Below are positions 17,535 through 27,523 of a stretch of DNA of 64,000 nucleotides, one piece after another (position 1 is the stretch's first letter; every line of letters starts with the position of its first letter). The DNA is from Acinetobacter lwoffii (GTDB lineage Bacteria; Pseudomonadota; Gammaproteobacteria; Pseudomonadales; Moraxellaceae). The stretch is from contig NZ_CP118963.1 of NCBI RefSeq assembly GCF_029024105.1, positions 1,736,001 to 1,800,000 of the forward strand. The letters run 5' to 3'. The notes below the pieces were generated by a model. It saw nothing but the letters and a program-made list of their open reading frames with translations, did no database searches and had not been told where the DNA came from. The translations under genes were made by a program, and so were the position numbers.

Positions 17535-19394
17535 ATGGCTCTCTTGCAAATTGCAGAACCAGGTCAATCAAGTGCACCACATGAACACCGCATTGCGATT
17601 GGTATCGATTTAGGCACCACCCACTCTTTGGTTGCCACGGTTCTTTCAGGTAAAGCCAAAGTACTTAATGACGAACAAGGTCGTGTGCTACTTCCTTCTA
17701 TCGTGCATTATGCAGAACAACAGACTCAATACGGCAATGAAGCTGCGCCTTTCATTACTACTGACCCTAAAAACACCATCGTTTCTGTAAAACGTTTTAT
17801 GGGTCGCTCGAAAGCTGACATCAAATTCCAGCATCCTTATGCGTTGGTTGGTGAAGCGAATGAAATGCCGGCTTTTGAAACCGCACAAGGCCGTAAGACG
17901 CCGGTTGAGATTTCTGCAGAAATTTTAAAGCAGTTGAAAGACCGCGCTGAAGCCAGTCTGCAAAATCCGGTCAATGGTGCCGTTATTACTGTTCCGGCCT
18001 ACTTTGATGAAGCACAGCGTCAGGCAACCCGTGATGCTGCTCAACTTGCTGGCTTGAATGTTTTACGTTTGTTGAATGAGCCAACCGCTGCTGCTGTTGC
18101 TTATGGTCTCGATCAGGAAAGCAATCTAAGTACAGATCGCAACTATGTGATCTACGACTTGGGTGGTGGTACCTTTGACGTTTCGATTCTGCGTTTTAGT
18201 CAAGGTGTGTTTGAAGTTCTGGCAACCGGTGGCCACACTGCCCTCGGTGGTGATGACCTAGATCGTTTGATCCTGAAATGGGCCAAGAAACAACTGAATA
18301 TTGACACCTTGAATGATGCAGAATATGCACATTTTGTGGTTGCAGCACGTAAAGCCAAAGAAGCTTTGTCTGATGCAGATTCAGTTCAACTCAAATTGCT
18401 TGATCAGGTATTGACGCTTGACCGTCCGACATTTGAAGAGATCATTAAAGTTGCTTTGGATAAGACCATCAGCGTATGTAAGCGTGTGATGCGTGATGCC
18501 AAGCTTGAACTGGATGACATTCAAAATGTCGTTTTGGTCGGTGGCTCAACCCGTTCTTATGCAGTACAAAAAGCCGTGCGTGAAGTATTCAATCAAGAAC
18601 CACTATGCACTATTAATCCGGATGAAGTGGTTGCGATTGGCGCATCAATTACTGCGAACCAATTGATTGGCAACTCAACTGATGGCTCATTACTATTAGA
18701 CGTGACGCCTCTGTCTCTTGGTCTTGAAACCATGGGCGGACTGGTTGAACGATTAATTTCGCGTAATACTGCGATTCCAGTCGCTCGTCGTCAGGAATTT
18801 ACGACTTATCAAGATGGCCAGACTGCCATGTTGATTCATGTGGTTCAAGGTGAACGTGATCTGGTTGAGCATTGCCGTAGTTTAGGGCGTTTTGTCCTGC
18901 ATGGCATTCCACCAATGACTGCCGGTCAGGCACGTATTGAAGTGACGTTCCAGGTCGATGCAGATGGCTTGCTGACTGTATCTGCCAAAGAAACCACCTC
19001 TGGCGTGACGGCTCAAATCGATATCAAACCATCTTATGGTTTATCGGGTGAAGATACTGAACGTCTGTTGCTAGACGGTTATAAGTTCGCTGAAGAAGAT
19101 AAGAATCTTCGTCATTTGAATGAAACCAAAGTGGAAGCACAGCGTGAGCTGGAAGCACTGGTTCAGGCACTCCAAGCGGATGCCGGTCTGTTGACTGAAG
19201 ATCAACTTGCAGCACTGCAAACTGCGCAAGCACAACTTGAAACTCAGCTTCAGGGTTCAGATATCAAAGCGATTGAATCTGCCGTTGAACAGCTTAAAAT
19301 ACATAGTGATGCTTTTGCAGCAGCACGTATGAATCAACATATTGATGCAGCTCTTAAGGGCACTAAACTCGACGACTGGTCAAACTCAAACTAA
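17535..19394 (+). CDS. hscA: Fe-S assembly Hsp70 chaperone HscA
   Basis: A 619-residue specialised Hsp70 that acts on the LPPVK motif of IscU to release its cluster. The nucleotide-binding domain shows IGIDLGTTHSLVATV near the N-terminus, the IYDLGGGTFDVSILRF phosphate loop and NVVLVGGSTRSYAVQKAV. The substrate-binding domain starts after the linker LLLDVTPLSLGLETMGG. The length matches HscA (616 in E. coli) rather than DnaK. Start at 17535 with AAAGGA upstream. Confidence 0.97.
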   Translation: MALLQIAEPGQSSAPHEHRIAIGIDLGTTHSLVATVLSGKAKVLNDEQGRVLLPSIVHYAEQQTQYGNEAAPFITTDPKNTIVSVKRFMGRSKADIKFQHPYALVGEANEMPAFETAQGRKTPVEISAEILKQLKDRAEASLQNPVNGAVITVPAYFDEAQRQATRDAAQLAGLNVLRLLNEPTAAAVAYGLDQESNLSTDRNYVIYDLGGGTFDVSILRFSQGVFEVLATGGHTALGGDDLDRLILKWAKKQLNIDTLNDAEYAHFVVAARKAKEALSDADSVQLKLLDQVLTLDRPTFEEIIKVALDKTISVCKRVMRDAKLELDDIQNVVLVGGSTRSYAVQKAVREVFNQEPLCTINPDEVVAIGASITANQLIGNSTDGSLLLDVTPLSLGLETMGGLVERLISRNTAIPVARRQEFTTYQDGQTAMLIHVVQGERDLVEHCRSLGRFVLHGIPPMTAGQARIEVTFQVDADGLLTVSAKETTSGVTAQIDIKPSYGLSGEDTERLLLDGYKFAEEDKNLRHLNETKVEAQRELEALVQALQADAGLLTEDQLAALQTAQAQLETQLQGSDIKAIESAVEQLKIHSDAFAAARMNQHIDAALKGTKLDDWSNSN

Positions 19395-19409
19395 TTTAAG
19401 GTAACGACT

Positions 19410-19748
19410 ATGCCACGTATTAAAGTTCTTCCACATGCGCAGATTTGCCCCGAAGGTGCTGAGTTTGAAGTCGAACAAAATGCCAATCTTTGCGAAAGCC
19501 TGCTAAAAAATGGCATTAAAATCGAACATGCTTGCGATATGTCAGCAGCGTGTACCACCTGCCATGTAGTGGTACGCAAAGGTTTTGACAGCCTGGAAGA
19601 AATGGATGATGTTGAAGCTGACTTACTCGATCGTGCCTGGGGTTTAGAACCTGATTCACGTCTTTCTTGTCAGGTTAAACTGGACGATGAAGATCTGGAA
19701 ATTGAAATTCCAAAATACACCATTAACCATGCGTCAGAAAATCACTAA
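19410..19748 (+). CDS. fdx: [2Fe-2S] adrenodoxin-type ferredoxin (Isc system)
   Basis: A 112-residue ferredoxin that supplies electrons to cluster assembly. The ligands are C42, C48, C51 (HACDMSAACTTCHVVV) and C87 (SRLSCQVKLDDEDLEIEIP), the adrenodoxin spacing C-x5-C-x2-C. It lies 15 bases after hscA and is the last gene of the operon. No iscX follows; a strong terminator comes next. Confidence 0.96.
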   Translation: MPRIKVLPHAQICPEGAEFEVEQNANLCESLLKNGIKIEHACDMSAACTTCHVVVRKGFDSLEEMDDVEADLLDRAWGLEPDSRLSCQVKLDDEDLEIEIPKYTINHASENH

Positions 19749-19770
19749 GATTTTCGTTGCAGGCTAAAAT

Positions 19771-19798
19771 AAAAAACCACGCTCATGCGTGGTTTTTT
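19771..19798. terminator. Terminator of the isc operon (bidirectional)
   Basis: The 12-bp stem AAAAAACCACGC / GCGTGGTTTTTT with loop TCAT ends the isc operon and can also act for the convergent cyclase gene. Confidence 0.88.
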
Positions 19799-19837
19799 CT
19801 CTTTATAAGAAACAATTAAAGTAAATTTACATGAACT

Positions 19838-21283
19838 TTAAATGTGTTCAATTACTTCATCCTCAAGCTTCAATTTGACAATACCTTGTGAATTGGTCAT
19901 TTTCTGCTGAGTTTCAATGCGTTTAATCATTTTTTCTAGTACATGAATCAGCTCAGGATATTCAAAGTTTTGCACTTCATCCAGATTCAGCAATAAATGA
20001 AAGCCCTTATATTCATAATCGAACCAGCGCTGATACTCGACTTTCTGAGACGCATATTTTTCCATGACCTGCCAGGTTCTTACATGTGCTTTAATGCCTT
20101 TCAAGAATATCGGCTTTTTCGGTGCACAAAGATAATCATCTTTGATCAGATTATGAGTATCTTCCGAAATCAGGATTTCATCGACTTCCGCTGCACTTTG
20201 CAAACGCGCTGCCAGATTGGCATCACGTCCTACAATGGTATAAGCCATACGATGCGTAGCCCCATAATTCCCTACGTGGCAATAACCGGTTGAAATCCCC
20301 ATGCGGATATGCAGTGGCGGATAACCCATTTTAATCCAGCGTTCCCGCAGCAATTTCATTTGCTGACGCATCGCCAATGCCATTTCCATACAGTTCTTAG
20401 CATCCTGTTCCACACCTTCGGAGTTCGGATCACCAAAGAAAATCAGGATGGCATCACCCATGAATTTATCGACAGTCGCTTCATAATTTTTAGCGATTTC
20501 GGTCATATGCCGAAGATAGTCATTCAACAGGAATGCTAAATCATCTGGAATCAGAGTTTCAGATAGCTCTGTAAAGCCTTGAATATCAGAGAAAAAGATC
20601 GTCAACTTTTTACGTTTATATTCAATTTTGGCTTCAGATTCACCTTTCATAATGGATTGCCATAACTGCACGGGCGCATAGCGACTCAGCTGATTGGCAA
20701 ATTCCATATAACGGTTCATCTGTTCGAAATAATGGTCTTTTTTCTGGGTCATGTATTGCACACGACCACTTTGATAAAAACTTCCGACACCAAAATAGGT
20801 AATCAGACAGATAAAGCCTAAAACGGTCAACTCACTGCTGGTCGGTTCGAAATAATTATTAAACCCAAAGACCAGAATATTGGCCAGATAAAAAAGCGTA
20901 ATCCCGATCAGGCTGGCTAGAGATGCCATCATAAATGAAATTTTATTGCTGATCGCGGTATAGAGCACTGCGACCAGACCCAGCAAGGACAAGACCAAGT
21001 CCAGATGCACGGCCGCCAAAACCACCGAAATGACAATGACATCAATCAGGAAAAGAATATTACGCCGGATGTGATAATCATGACGATAGATCAGCCAGCG
21101 AGATAGTTTCGGTGTAATTAGCAAAACCAGAAACAAAAAAAATGGAACAAAAAGCTGATACTGGGTATCTGGTTCAGTGTAATGAAAGACGACCAGAACC
21201 ACAGACAGCATGATGTATCCCATCATGCGATGGAAATACTCAAACTGATGGGGTTCTTTTTGAATCCAGTCGTCTAATTGCAC
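19838..21283 (-). CDS. Membrane-bound class III adenylate/guanylate cyclase
   Basis: A 481-residue protein. About six hydrophobic helices occupy residues 20-175. A class III nucleotide cyclase domain follows at about residues 225-400. The two metal-binding aspartates are D233 (FFSDIQGFTEL) and D277 (VDKFMGDAILIFFGDP), with substrate lysine K273. The transition-state residues N356 and R360 are in VGRDANLAARLQSA. All catalytic positions are therefore present, favouring an active cyclase that probably makes cAMP. Acinetobacter is known to signal through cAMP and a Vfr-type receptor; the link to this gene is inference. The start is a GTG with GGGAGG five bases ahead. Confidence 0.92.
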   Translation of the reverse strand: MQLDDWIQKEPHQFEYFHRMMGYIMLSVVLVVFHYTEPDTQYQLFVPFFLFLVLLITPKLSRWLIYRHDYHIRRNILFLIDVIVISVVLAAVHLDLVLSLLGLVAVLYTAISNKISFMMASLASLIGITLFYLANILVFGFNNYFEPTSSELTVLGFICLITYFGVGSFYQSGRVQYMTQKKDHYFEQMNRYMEFANQLSRYAPVQLWQSIMKGESEAKIEYKRKKLTIFFSDIQGFTELSETLIPDDLAFLLNDYLRHMTEIAKNYEATVDKFMGDAILIFFGDPNSEGVEQDAKNCMEMALAMRQQMKLLRERWIKMGYPPLHIRMGISTGYCHVGNYGATHRMAYTIVGRDANLAARLQSAAEVDEILISEDTHNLIKDDYLCAPKKPIFLKGIKAHVRTWQVMEKYASQKVEYQRWFDYEYKGFHLLLNLDEVQNFEYPELIHVLEKMIKRIETQQKMTNSQGIVKLKLEDEVIEHI

Positions 21284-21338
21284 TCACTCCCTCCCTGAAG
21301 TCCGCAACTGTTCATGGTTCTCGGAATGCCTTGGCTGA

Positions 21339-21773
21339 TTAGTCCATGCGCCAGTCAAATGGCATGTCGCCCTGACCACGTAAAGCCAGCATTAAGGTTT
21401 GACGCATATGTGCCAATACTTCACTGCTATAAGGAACAGCAGGTGTACCCCAAACAGGCTTCGGCCATGCAACGTCGTTCTGATAACGAACTACATGATG
21501 AAAATGCAATTGCGGCACCATATTACCCAGCGCTGCTACATTCATTTTATCTGCACGGAAAACACGTGCCAGCTGGCTTGATAACCAGCTTGACTCTCTT
21601 AAAAACTGCTCTTGGTCAGCTTGACTCAATTCATATAATTCAGAGACACCCGGCACACGTGGAATCAGAATGAGCCAGGGAAATTGCATATCATTCATCA
21701 AACGACATGTTGACAAAGGAAAGTCGCCTACAAAAAACGTATCTTGAGCAAGTTGTGGATGCAAACTAAACAT
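21339..21773 (-). CDS. HIT family (histidine triad) hydrolase
   Basis: A 144-residue nucleotide hydrolase/transferase-like protein of the HIT superfamily. The histidine-triad region is QLHFHHVVRYQND, and the upstream helix has the LSQADQEQFLRESSWLSSQL pattern typical of short bacterial HIT proteins. The usual H-x-H-x-H becomes HFHHVV, a variant seen in this subgroup. It lies 55 bases upstream of the cyclase gene in the same direction, so the two may be co-transcribed. Confidence 0.88.
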   Translation of the reverse strand: MFSLHPQLAQDTFFVGDFPLSTCRLMNDMQFPWLILIPRVPGVSELYELSQADQEQFLRESSWLSSQLARVFRADKMNVAALGNMVPQLHFHHVVRYQNDVAWPKPVWGTPAVPYSSEVLAHMRQTLMLALRGQGDMPFDWRMD

Positions 21774-22002
21774 ATCTTTATAAATGATGCAAAATTAGAA
21801 TGATGGCTAATACTAACATATCCAACTGAAGCTGAATATTGAAAGCAATGTGTTTAAAGACAAATTCTCATGATTTGTTGCGAAGCACATCACAACAATT
21901 ACTGTAAACAATTCATTGAAAAAATCAAGCCTGTTGTTCCTGCAAACTTCATTGGAAAATGAAATCCAAACTGAATTTTCAGGCTGATTTAATCGAATAA
22001 AA

Positions 22003-25000
22003 TCAGTGCAATTCTTTAAGCAGACTGTCCAGTAAATCCTGTATAAACTGAATCCGCTTTTGATAGTCTTCCAGCATGACCATGACTTTTAGACGTTGAC
22101 CGCCATCCATCCGGAAATAGGTCGGATGTTTCTGCATCATCTGGATAATCGTCATGGCTTGAACCGGAGTATCCGGTGCAAATTCAATATGCCCACCCTG
22201 ACTGCTGATATCAATTTTAGTAATACCAAGCTGCTCGGCTTTCAATCGAATCTGATGTACAGCAAAGAGCTGTTTGACCGGTTGCGGCGGTATACCAAAA
22301 CGATCGATCAATTCCATCCGGATATTGTCCAGTTTTTCCTGGGTATCAGTATTACTGATGCGTTTATAGAACAACAGACGTTGATGCACATCACCCAGAT
22401 ATTCATCTGGAATCAACGCTGGCATATGCAGGGTAATTTCGGCAGTCAATGACAATGGTGCATCGAAGTTTGGCGTTTTGCCTTTTTGAATGGCTTTGGT
22501 GGCTTTTTCCAGCATTTCCATATACAGGCTATAACCAATAGCCTGCATCGAACCACTCTGCTGCTCACCTAGTAACTCACCTGCGCCGCGAATTTCCAGA
22601 TCTTCGGTTGCCAGCATAAAACCGGCACCCAAGGTCGAAGCACGCTGAATGGCATCCAGACGTTTTTCTGCATCACCTTTTAAGGCTTTTAAAGACGGCA
22701 CCATTAAGTAGGCATAAGCCTGATGGTGTGAGCGTCCTACACGTCCGCGTAGCTGATGTAATTGTGCCAGGCCCAGCTTGTCAGCACGTTCAATCAGAAT
22801 GGTATTGGCATTCGGAACATCAATCCCGGTTTCAATAATGGTCGAACATACCAGAACATTGTATTCCTTGTGATAGAACTGCTGCATCACCTGCTCCAGT
22901 TCACGTTCACGCATCTGCCCGTGGGCCACAATCACCCGCGCTTCCGGCACCAGTTTACGGATATGCTCGGCGGCACGATCGATTGTATCAACTTCATTAT
23001 GCAGAAAATAAACCTGACCACCGCGCAGCAATTCACGCAGAATCGCTTCTTTAATGGTGTCATCGGTATGTTCCTGCACAAAGGTTTTCACCGCAAGACG
23101 GCGTGCCGGCGGTGTGGCGATAATCGACAGATCACGCATGCCACTAAAGGCCATATTCAGTGTCCGTGGAATTGGAGTTGCAGTCAGTGTCAGCATGTCG
23201 ACATCGGCACGCATCGCCTTGATTCGTTCCTTGTCGCGCACCCCGAAACGATGCTCTTCATCGACAATCATCAAGCCAAGATTCTTAAACTGAACATTTT
23301 CCTGCAAAATCTTATGTGTACCAATCACAATATCGACTTTACCTTCAATCAGGTCGTCAATGGTCTTGGTATGTGCTTTGGAAGAGCCGAAACGTGACAG
23401 CACTTCAATCCGGACTGGCCAGTCGGCGAAGCGGTCTTTGAATGAATCATAATGCTGCTGTGCCAGCAAAGTGGTCGGTACCAGAATCGCCACCTGCCGG
23501 TTATTCTGTACTGCAACAAATGCGGCACGCATTGCGACTTCTGTTTTACCAAACCCGACATCACCACACACCAGACGATCCATCGGCTTGGCCTGCTGCA
23601 TGTCATGCAACGTCGCTTCAATCGCATTGGCCTGATCCAGTGTTTCTTCATAGGCAAAGCCACTGGCAAATTGCATATACAGGCTTTGATCGATTTCAAA
23701 ACTGATCCCGGGCTTGGAAGAACGCCGTGCCTGAATATGCAGCAATTCGGCCGCGACATCGTGAATCTGTTCCAGCGCTTTACGTTTGGCTTTATTCCAT
23801 GCGTCCGTACCCAGTTTATGCAAAGGTGCCAGATCCGGATCACCACCACTGTACCGGCTGATTAAGTGTAGATTGGTCACCGGCACATAGACTTTGGCGG
23901 CATCCGCATAATCCAGCTGCAAAAATTCGTGATCCTGATCATCAATACTTAGGGTGACCAGACCGGCATAACGTCCGACCCCATAATCGATATGTACCAC
24001 AGGCGCGCCCATGGTCAGCTCAGTTAGACTTCGGATCAGAAACTCTTCGGAAACTTCCTGTTGACGTTTGCGACGGCGCTGTACCACGCGATGTTCATAC
24101 AGCTGATTTTCAGAAATTACGCTGACACGATCGGTCAATACCAGACCACGCTCTAAAGGCGCATTGGTAATGGCAATTGCATACAGAGATTGAATAAAAC
24201 TATCAAAATTTTCAACCGTGGGGATATCACCCAGACTTGGCCTTAAGGCATCTTTAAGACTTTCCCGGCGTCCAGCACTTTCAGCCACTAGCAATACCGG
24301 ATGATTAGCCTGATCAATATATTTTTTGATTTCATGAAACGGTTTTTCACGTTTCGGATCTACGGGCAGACGCGGTGGCAACTGGGTATCAAGATTCAAT
24401 ACCCCAGCTTTTTGATCAAAAGATGTTTGTGCGGCAATGATGCGTGCAAACTGGTTCAGCTGCTCCAGCACCTGATTGGTCTGAAAAAACAGGCTTTCAG
24501 GCGGCATGATCGGTTGGTCGACATTGTGGCGACGATCTTCATAACGGCGCACCACATCTTGCCAAAACTGGCTGAGACTTTCGTCCAGAGCCTTATCTGT
24601 AATGACAATGCCATTCTTCGGTAGGTACGAAATCAGTGAACTTTGGCCTTGCATGGCTTCCGCGCTGAAAAACAAGGGCAAATAAAACTCGATTCCCGGC
24701 GAGACTATGCCATCCATCACATCCTGATAGATCGGGTTTTTCTTTGGATTCGCGGTCGGGAAAAATTCGGCATAGCGGTCACGGAAAGTGGCACGACCTT
24801 CCTTGAGCGGAAATTCCTGTGCCGGCAATACGGTAAACTGCTGCAAACTTTGCGTGGTGCGCTGAGTTTCGGCATCGAAAAATTTCAGGCTTTCAATTTC
24901 ATCATCAAACAGGTCAATCCGAATCGGTGCTTCCTGTCCCGATGCGTAGATATCCATGATACTGCCGCGTACCGCGAATTCACCTGGATCATAGACGGTA

Positions 25001-25461
25001 TCGACCAGATGATAACCGGCCTGAATCAACTTTTTCTTTTGTTGTTCCAGATCAAATTTCTGACCGACATGAATATCGAAATGCTCACCCAGAATCCATG
25101 AGGTCGGCGCCACACGTTGTGCCAAAGTTGAGGCGGACAGCAACAGTACGCCAGTTTTTGGCATATTGGATAAGATTGCCAGACGTTCCGAGACAATATC
25201 CTGATGGGGGGAGAGACGGTCATAAGGCAAGATTTCCCAATCTGGAAAAATCGTGGGTTTAACCCCATAAAATTCCAGTTCACTTTCCAGTTGACCCAAA
25301 TGCTGATTATTACGTGCAATCACGATAAATAAACGCGATTGCTGCTGCACGATTTCTTTGAGCAACAATGCCGTCGAGGAACCTTGCAGATTGCCTAACC
25401 AGCGTTTCTCGCCTGCTTTGAGTTGTGGTAAATTGAGTTGGGAAATTTCTTGTTGGAACAT
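22003..25461 (-). CDS. mfd: Transcription-repair coupling factor Mfd
   Basis: An 1152-residue DNA translocase that removes RNA polymerase stalled at lesions and recruits UvrA. The UvrB-like N-terminal modules are visible (YDRLSPHQDIVSERLAIL). The RNA polymerase interaction domain follows (VHIDYGVGRYAGLVTLSIDD). The SF2 motor shows Walker A GDVGFGKTEVAMRAAF, DEEH (MIVDEEHRFGVRDKER), TATPIPRTL, and QLRGRVGRSHHQAYAY. The C-terminal D7 domain begins near LHMPALIPDEYLGDVHQRL. The length matches E. coli Mfd (1148). Confidence 0.98.
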   Translation of the reverse strand: MFQQEISQLNLPQLKAGEKRWLGNLQGSSTALLLKEIVQQQSRLFIVIARNNQHLGQLESELEFYGVKPTIFPDWEILPYDRLSPHQDIVSERLAILSNMPKTGVLLLSASTLAQRVAPTSWILGEHFDIHVGQKFDLEQQKKKLIQAGYHLVDTVYDPGEFAVRGSIMDIYASGQEAPIRIDLFDDEIESLKFFDAETQRTTQSLQQFTVLPAQEFPLKEGRATFRDRYAEFFPTANPKKNPIYQDVMDGIVSPGIEFYLPLFFSAEAMQGQSSLISYLPKNGIVITDKALDESLSQFWQDVVRRYEDRRHNVDQPIMPPESLFFQTNQVLEQLNQFARIIAAQTSFDQKAGVLNLDTQLPPRLPVDPKREKPFHEIKKYIDQANHPVLLVAESAGRRESLKDALRPSLGDIPTVENFDSFIQSLYAIAITNAPLERGLVLTDRVSVISENQLYEHRVVQRRRKRQQEVSEEFLIRSLTELTMGAPVVHIDYGVGRYAGLVTLSIDDQDHEFLQLDYADAAKVYVPVTNLHLISRYSGGDPDLAPLHKLGTDAWNKAKRKALEQIHDVAAELLHIQARRSSKPGISFEIDQSLYMQFASGFAYEETLDQANAIEATLHDMQQAKPMDRLVCGDVGFGKTEVAMRAAFVAVQNNRQVAILVPTTLLAQQHYDSFKDRFADWPVRIEVLSRFGSSKAHTKTIDDLIEGKVDIVIGTHKILQENVQFKNLGLMIVDEEHRFGVRDKERIKAMRADVDMLTLTATPIPRTLNMAFSGMRDLSIIATPPARRLAVKTFVQEHTDDTIKEAILRELLRGGQVYFLHNEVDTIDRAAEHIRKLVPEARVIVAHGQMRERELEQVMQQFYHKEYNVLVCSTIIETGIDVPNANTILIERADKLGLAQLHQLRGRVGRSHHQAYAYLMVPSLKALKGDAEKRLDAIQRASTLGAGFMLATEDLEIRGAGELLGEQQSGSMQAIGYSLYMEMLEKATKAIQKGKTPNFDAPLSLTAEITLHMPALIPDEYLGDVHQRLLFYKRISNTDTQEKLDNIRMELIDRFGIPPQPVKQLFAVHQIRLKAEQLGITKIDISSQGGHIEFAPDTPVQAMTIIQMMQKHPTYFRMDGGQRLKVMVMLEDYQKRIQFIQDLLDSLLKELH

Positions 25462-25584
25462 GGATATAGCTTTAAAGTCTAAATAACCTGAGGCTTATAC
25501 TAGCACGATGATCTCAGGATATTTTGTTATTTTTATGCAGTCTTGCCACATCCATACGCTTCGATTTCAAGCCACTTTTAACAC

Positions 25585-25950
25585 TTATTTTTTCTCTCGC
25601 AGAAAGTTACGATAATAATCATTTAACTTCTTGAGGATCATTTTAAATTGCAGCAGGTTCTCTTCGGTATTTCCCAAAGTCACATTAAAACGCTGATGGG
25701 CAATTTCCAGATCAATCTTTTCATTGATCAGCATCGCGGTGTCGTATAAAGCTTTTAAATCATCAAACTGTTTTAGACGGCGATTGGACAAATATTCTAA
25801 GCGTGTGGTCAGTTCCTGATTTAAATCAATGCCATCCACGATATAACCTGTGCCTTCGACATGCTGGATATTCTGCTCGTCTAAATATAGCTGTGCAGCA
25901 GTCGGTTTATTAGTTTTAAATAATGCACTGATTTTATCAAACATCGCCAT
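25585..25950 (-). CDS. Hypothetical protein, mostly helical
   Basis: A 121-residue protein I do not recognise. The N-terminus MFDKISALFKTNKPTAAQLYLDEQ is followed by a short beta-like GTGYIVDGIDLN. Long helices follow (ELTTRLEYLSNRRLKQFDDLKALYDTAML and a C-terminal NLLQFKMILKKLNDYYRNFLREKK), compatible with a coiled-coil-like soluble protein. The composition is ordinary and codon use resembles the neighbours, so it is probably a real gene. It lies between mfd and aspA on the same strand. Either of two ATGs (25950 or 25944) could be the start. Confidence 0.7.
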   Translation of the reverse strand: MAMFDKISALFKTNKPTAAQLYLDEQNIQHVEGTGYIVDGIDLNQELTTRLEYLSNRRLKQFDDLKALYDTAMLINEKIDLEIAHQRFNVTLGNTEENLLQFKMILKKLNDYYRNFLREKK

Positions 25951-26080
25951 TTACCCAGCCAAATAAAGTTCAGACCCTAGTCTAGATGAAAATGCCTCAA
26001 ATCCACATATCGAACTTGAGGCAAATTGTCAAAATCACAACGATCAGTTGATTTGAGCTGTTTCAAGACAATTTATGCTA

Positions 26081-27523
26081 TCAAGAAACCTGTTCGAGCT
26101 GACTCTCTGCTACAGGTATTTCAGACACCAGATTTTCAAATGCAAAAATCTCTTCTAATTGCGCTTCACTCAATAAGCCTAACTCTAATACCACCTGTGG
26201 CACGGTTTTATTTTCCCACATACATTGTTTGCCGATTTCATCACACTTGGCATGTCCCAGAATCGGTTCAAGCAAGGTCACAATCCCGACACTGCGCATG
26301 ACGGAACTTAAGCAAATCTGTTCATTGGCCTGAATACCAGCAATACATTTCTGATTCAGGGTTTGCATGCCTTGGGTCAATAATTGAATTGATTCATTCA
26401 TCGCCACGGCAATCACAGGTTCCATGACATTCAATTGTAACTGCCCGGCTTCCGCAGCCATAGTAATGGTTAAGTCATTACCAATCACCCGGAATGCAAT
26501 CTGATTCACAACTTCTGGAATTACCGGATTGATTTTTGCCGGCATGATCGAAGAACCTGCCTGTAACTCAGGTAAGCGAATTTCAGCTAACCCTGTACGC
26601 GGCCCCGAGCTGAGCAAGCGCAAGTCATTACAGATTTTGGACAATTTCACTGCCAGACGTTTTAAACTGCTCGACAAGATAATAAAGACGCCACAATCGC
26701 TGGTCGCCTCGACATAATCTGCTGCACCTTTTAAAGGTAAACCTGTCAGGTGCGCCAAGATTTCCACCACCCGCTTGGCATAGCCCGGCGGTGTATTCAC
26801 CCCGGTCCCAATGGCGGTGGCGCCTAAATTGACTTCCAGCAATAACTGTCGCATCTGTCCAATCAGCTTCAGGTCTTCTTTTAATAAGGTGGCAAATGCC
26901 CGGAATTCCTGTTCCATGGTCATCGGCACGGCATCTTGTAACTGGGTACGTCCCATCTTGATGACATATTCAAATTCGGCAGCTTTATGATCGATACAGT
27001 CAATCAATGCTTTAAGCACGCTCAATAACTCATCCAGACTGCTATAGGTCGCCAGACGCAAAGCCGTTGGATAGACATCATTGGTCGATTGCGAGGTATT
27101 GACGTGATCATTCGGATGCAGAATGTGATAATCACCTTTCTGATGGCCCGACATTTCTAGGGCAATATTGGCAATCACCTCATTGGTATTCATATTGATG
27201 GAGGTTCCGGCACCGCCCTGATAAGGATCGAGTGGAAATGCCGTTTGCCACGCTTCCGGATGCTGAATCAATTCATCACAAGCTTTCTGAATGGCAGTAC
27301 TGGTCTGCTCGGACAATTTTTGAAAGTGCAGATTGGCTTGTGCCGAAGCTTTTTTCACTTGGGCCAAAGCACGAATAAAGTGCGTTTGTTGCCCCACCGC
27401 CAATCCAGAAATCTTAAAATTTTCGATGGCACGTAAGGTATGAATCCCATAATAGCTATGCAACGGGATTTGTTTTTCCCCCAATAAATCACGTTCAATG
27501 CGGGTCGGTTCGATTTGAAGCAT
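26081..27523 (-). CDS. aspA: Aspartate ammonia-lyase
   Basis: A 480-residue fumarase/aspartase-family enzyme that interconverts aspartate with fumarate and ammonia. The family start IERDLLGEKQIPLHSYYGIHTLRAIENF aligns with E. coli AspA. The substrate region TSINMNTNEVIAN and the flexible catalytic SS-loop signature AGSSIMPAKINPVIPE are intact. The frame is open for 22 more codons upstream, but the ATG at 27523, with AGTGGA ahead, gives the family N-terminus. It faces away from putP across a 420-base gap. It likely serves aspartate catabolism. Confidence 0.95.
   Translation of the reverse strand: MLQIEPTRIERDLLGEKQIPLHSYYGIHTLRAIENFKISGLAVGQQTHFIRALAQVKKASAQANLHFQKLSEQTSTAIQKACDELIQHPEAWQTAFPLDPYQGGAGTSINMNTNEVIANIALEMSGHQKGDYHILHPNDHVNTSQSTNDVYPTALRLATYSSLDELLSVLKALIDCIDHKAAEFEYVIKMGRTQLQDAVPMTMEQEFRAFATLLKEDLKLIGQMRQLLLEVNLGATAIGTGVNTPPGYAKRVVEILAHLTGLPLKGAADYVEATSDCGVFIILSSSLKRLAVKLSKICNDLRLLSSGPRTGLAEIRLPELQAGSSIMPAKINPVIPEVVNQIAFRVIGNDLTITMAAEAGQLQLNVMEPVIAVAMNESIQLLTQGMQTLNQKCIAGIQANEQICLSSVMRSVGIVTLLEPILGHAKCDEIGKQCMWENKTVPQVVLELGLLSEAQLEEIFAFENLVSEIPVAESQLEQVS

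Noticed and set aside
22762..23397. A 211-codon plus-strand frame inside mfd
   Set aside because: It lies wholly antisense to the helicase motifs of Mfd and is His/Asn-rich shadow sequence.
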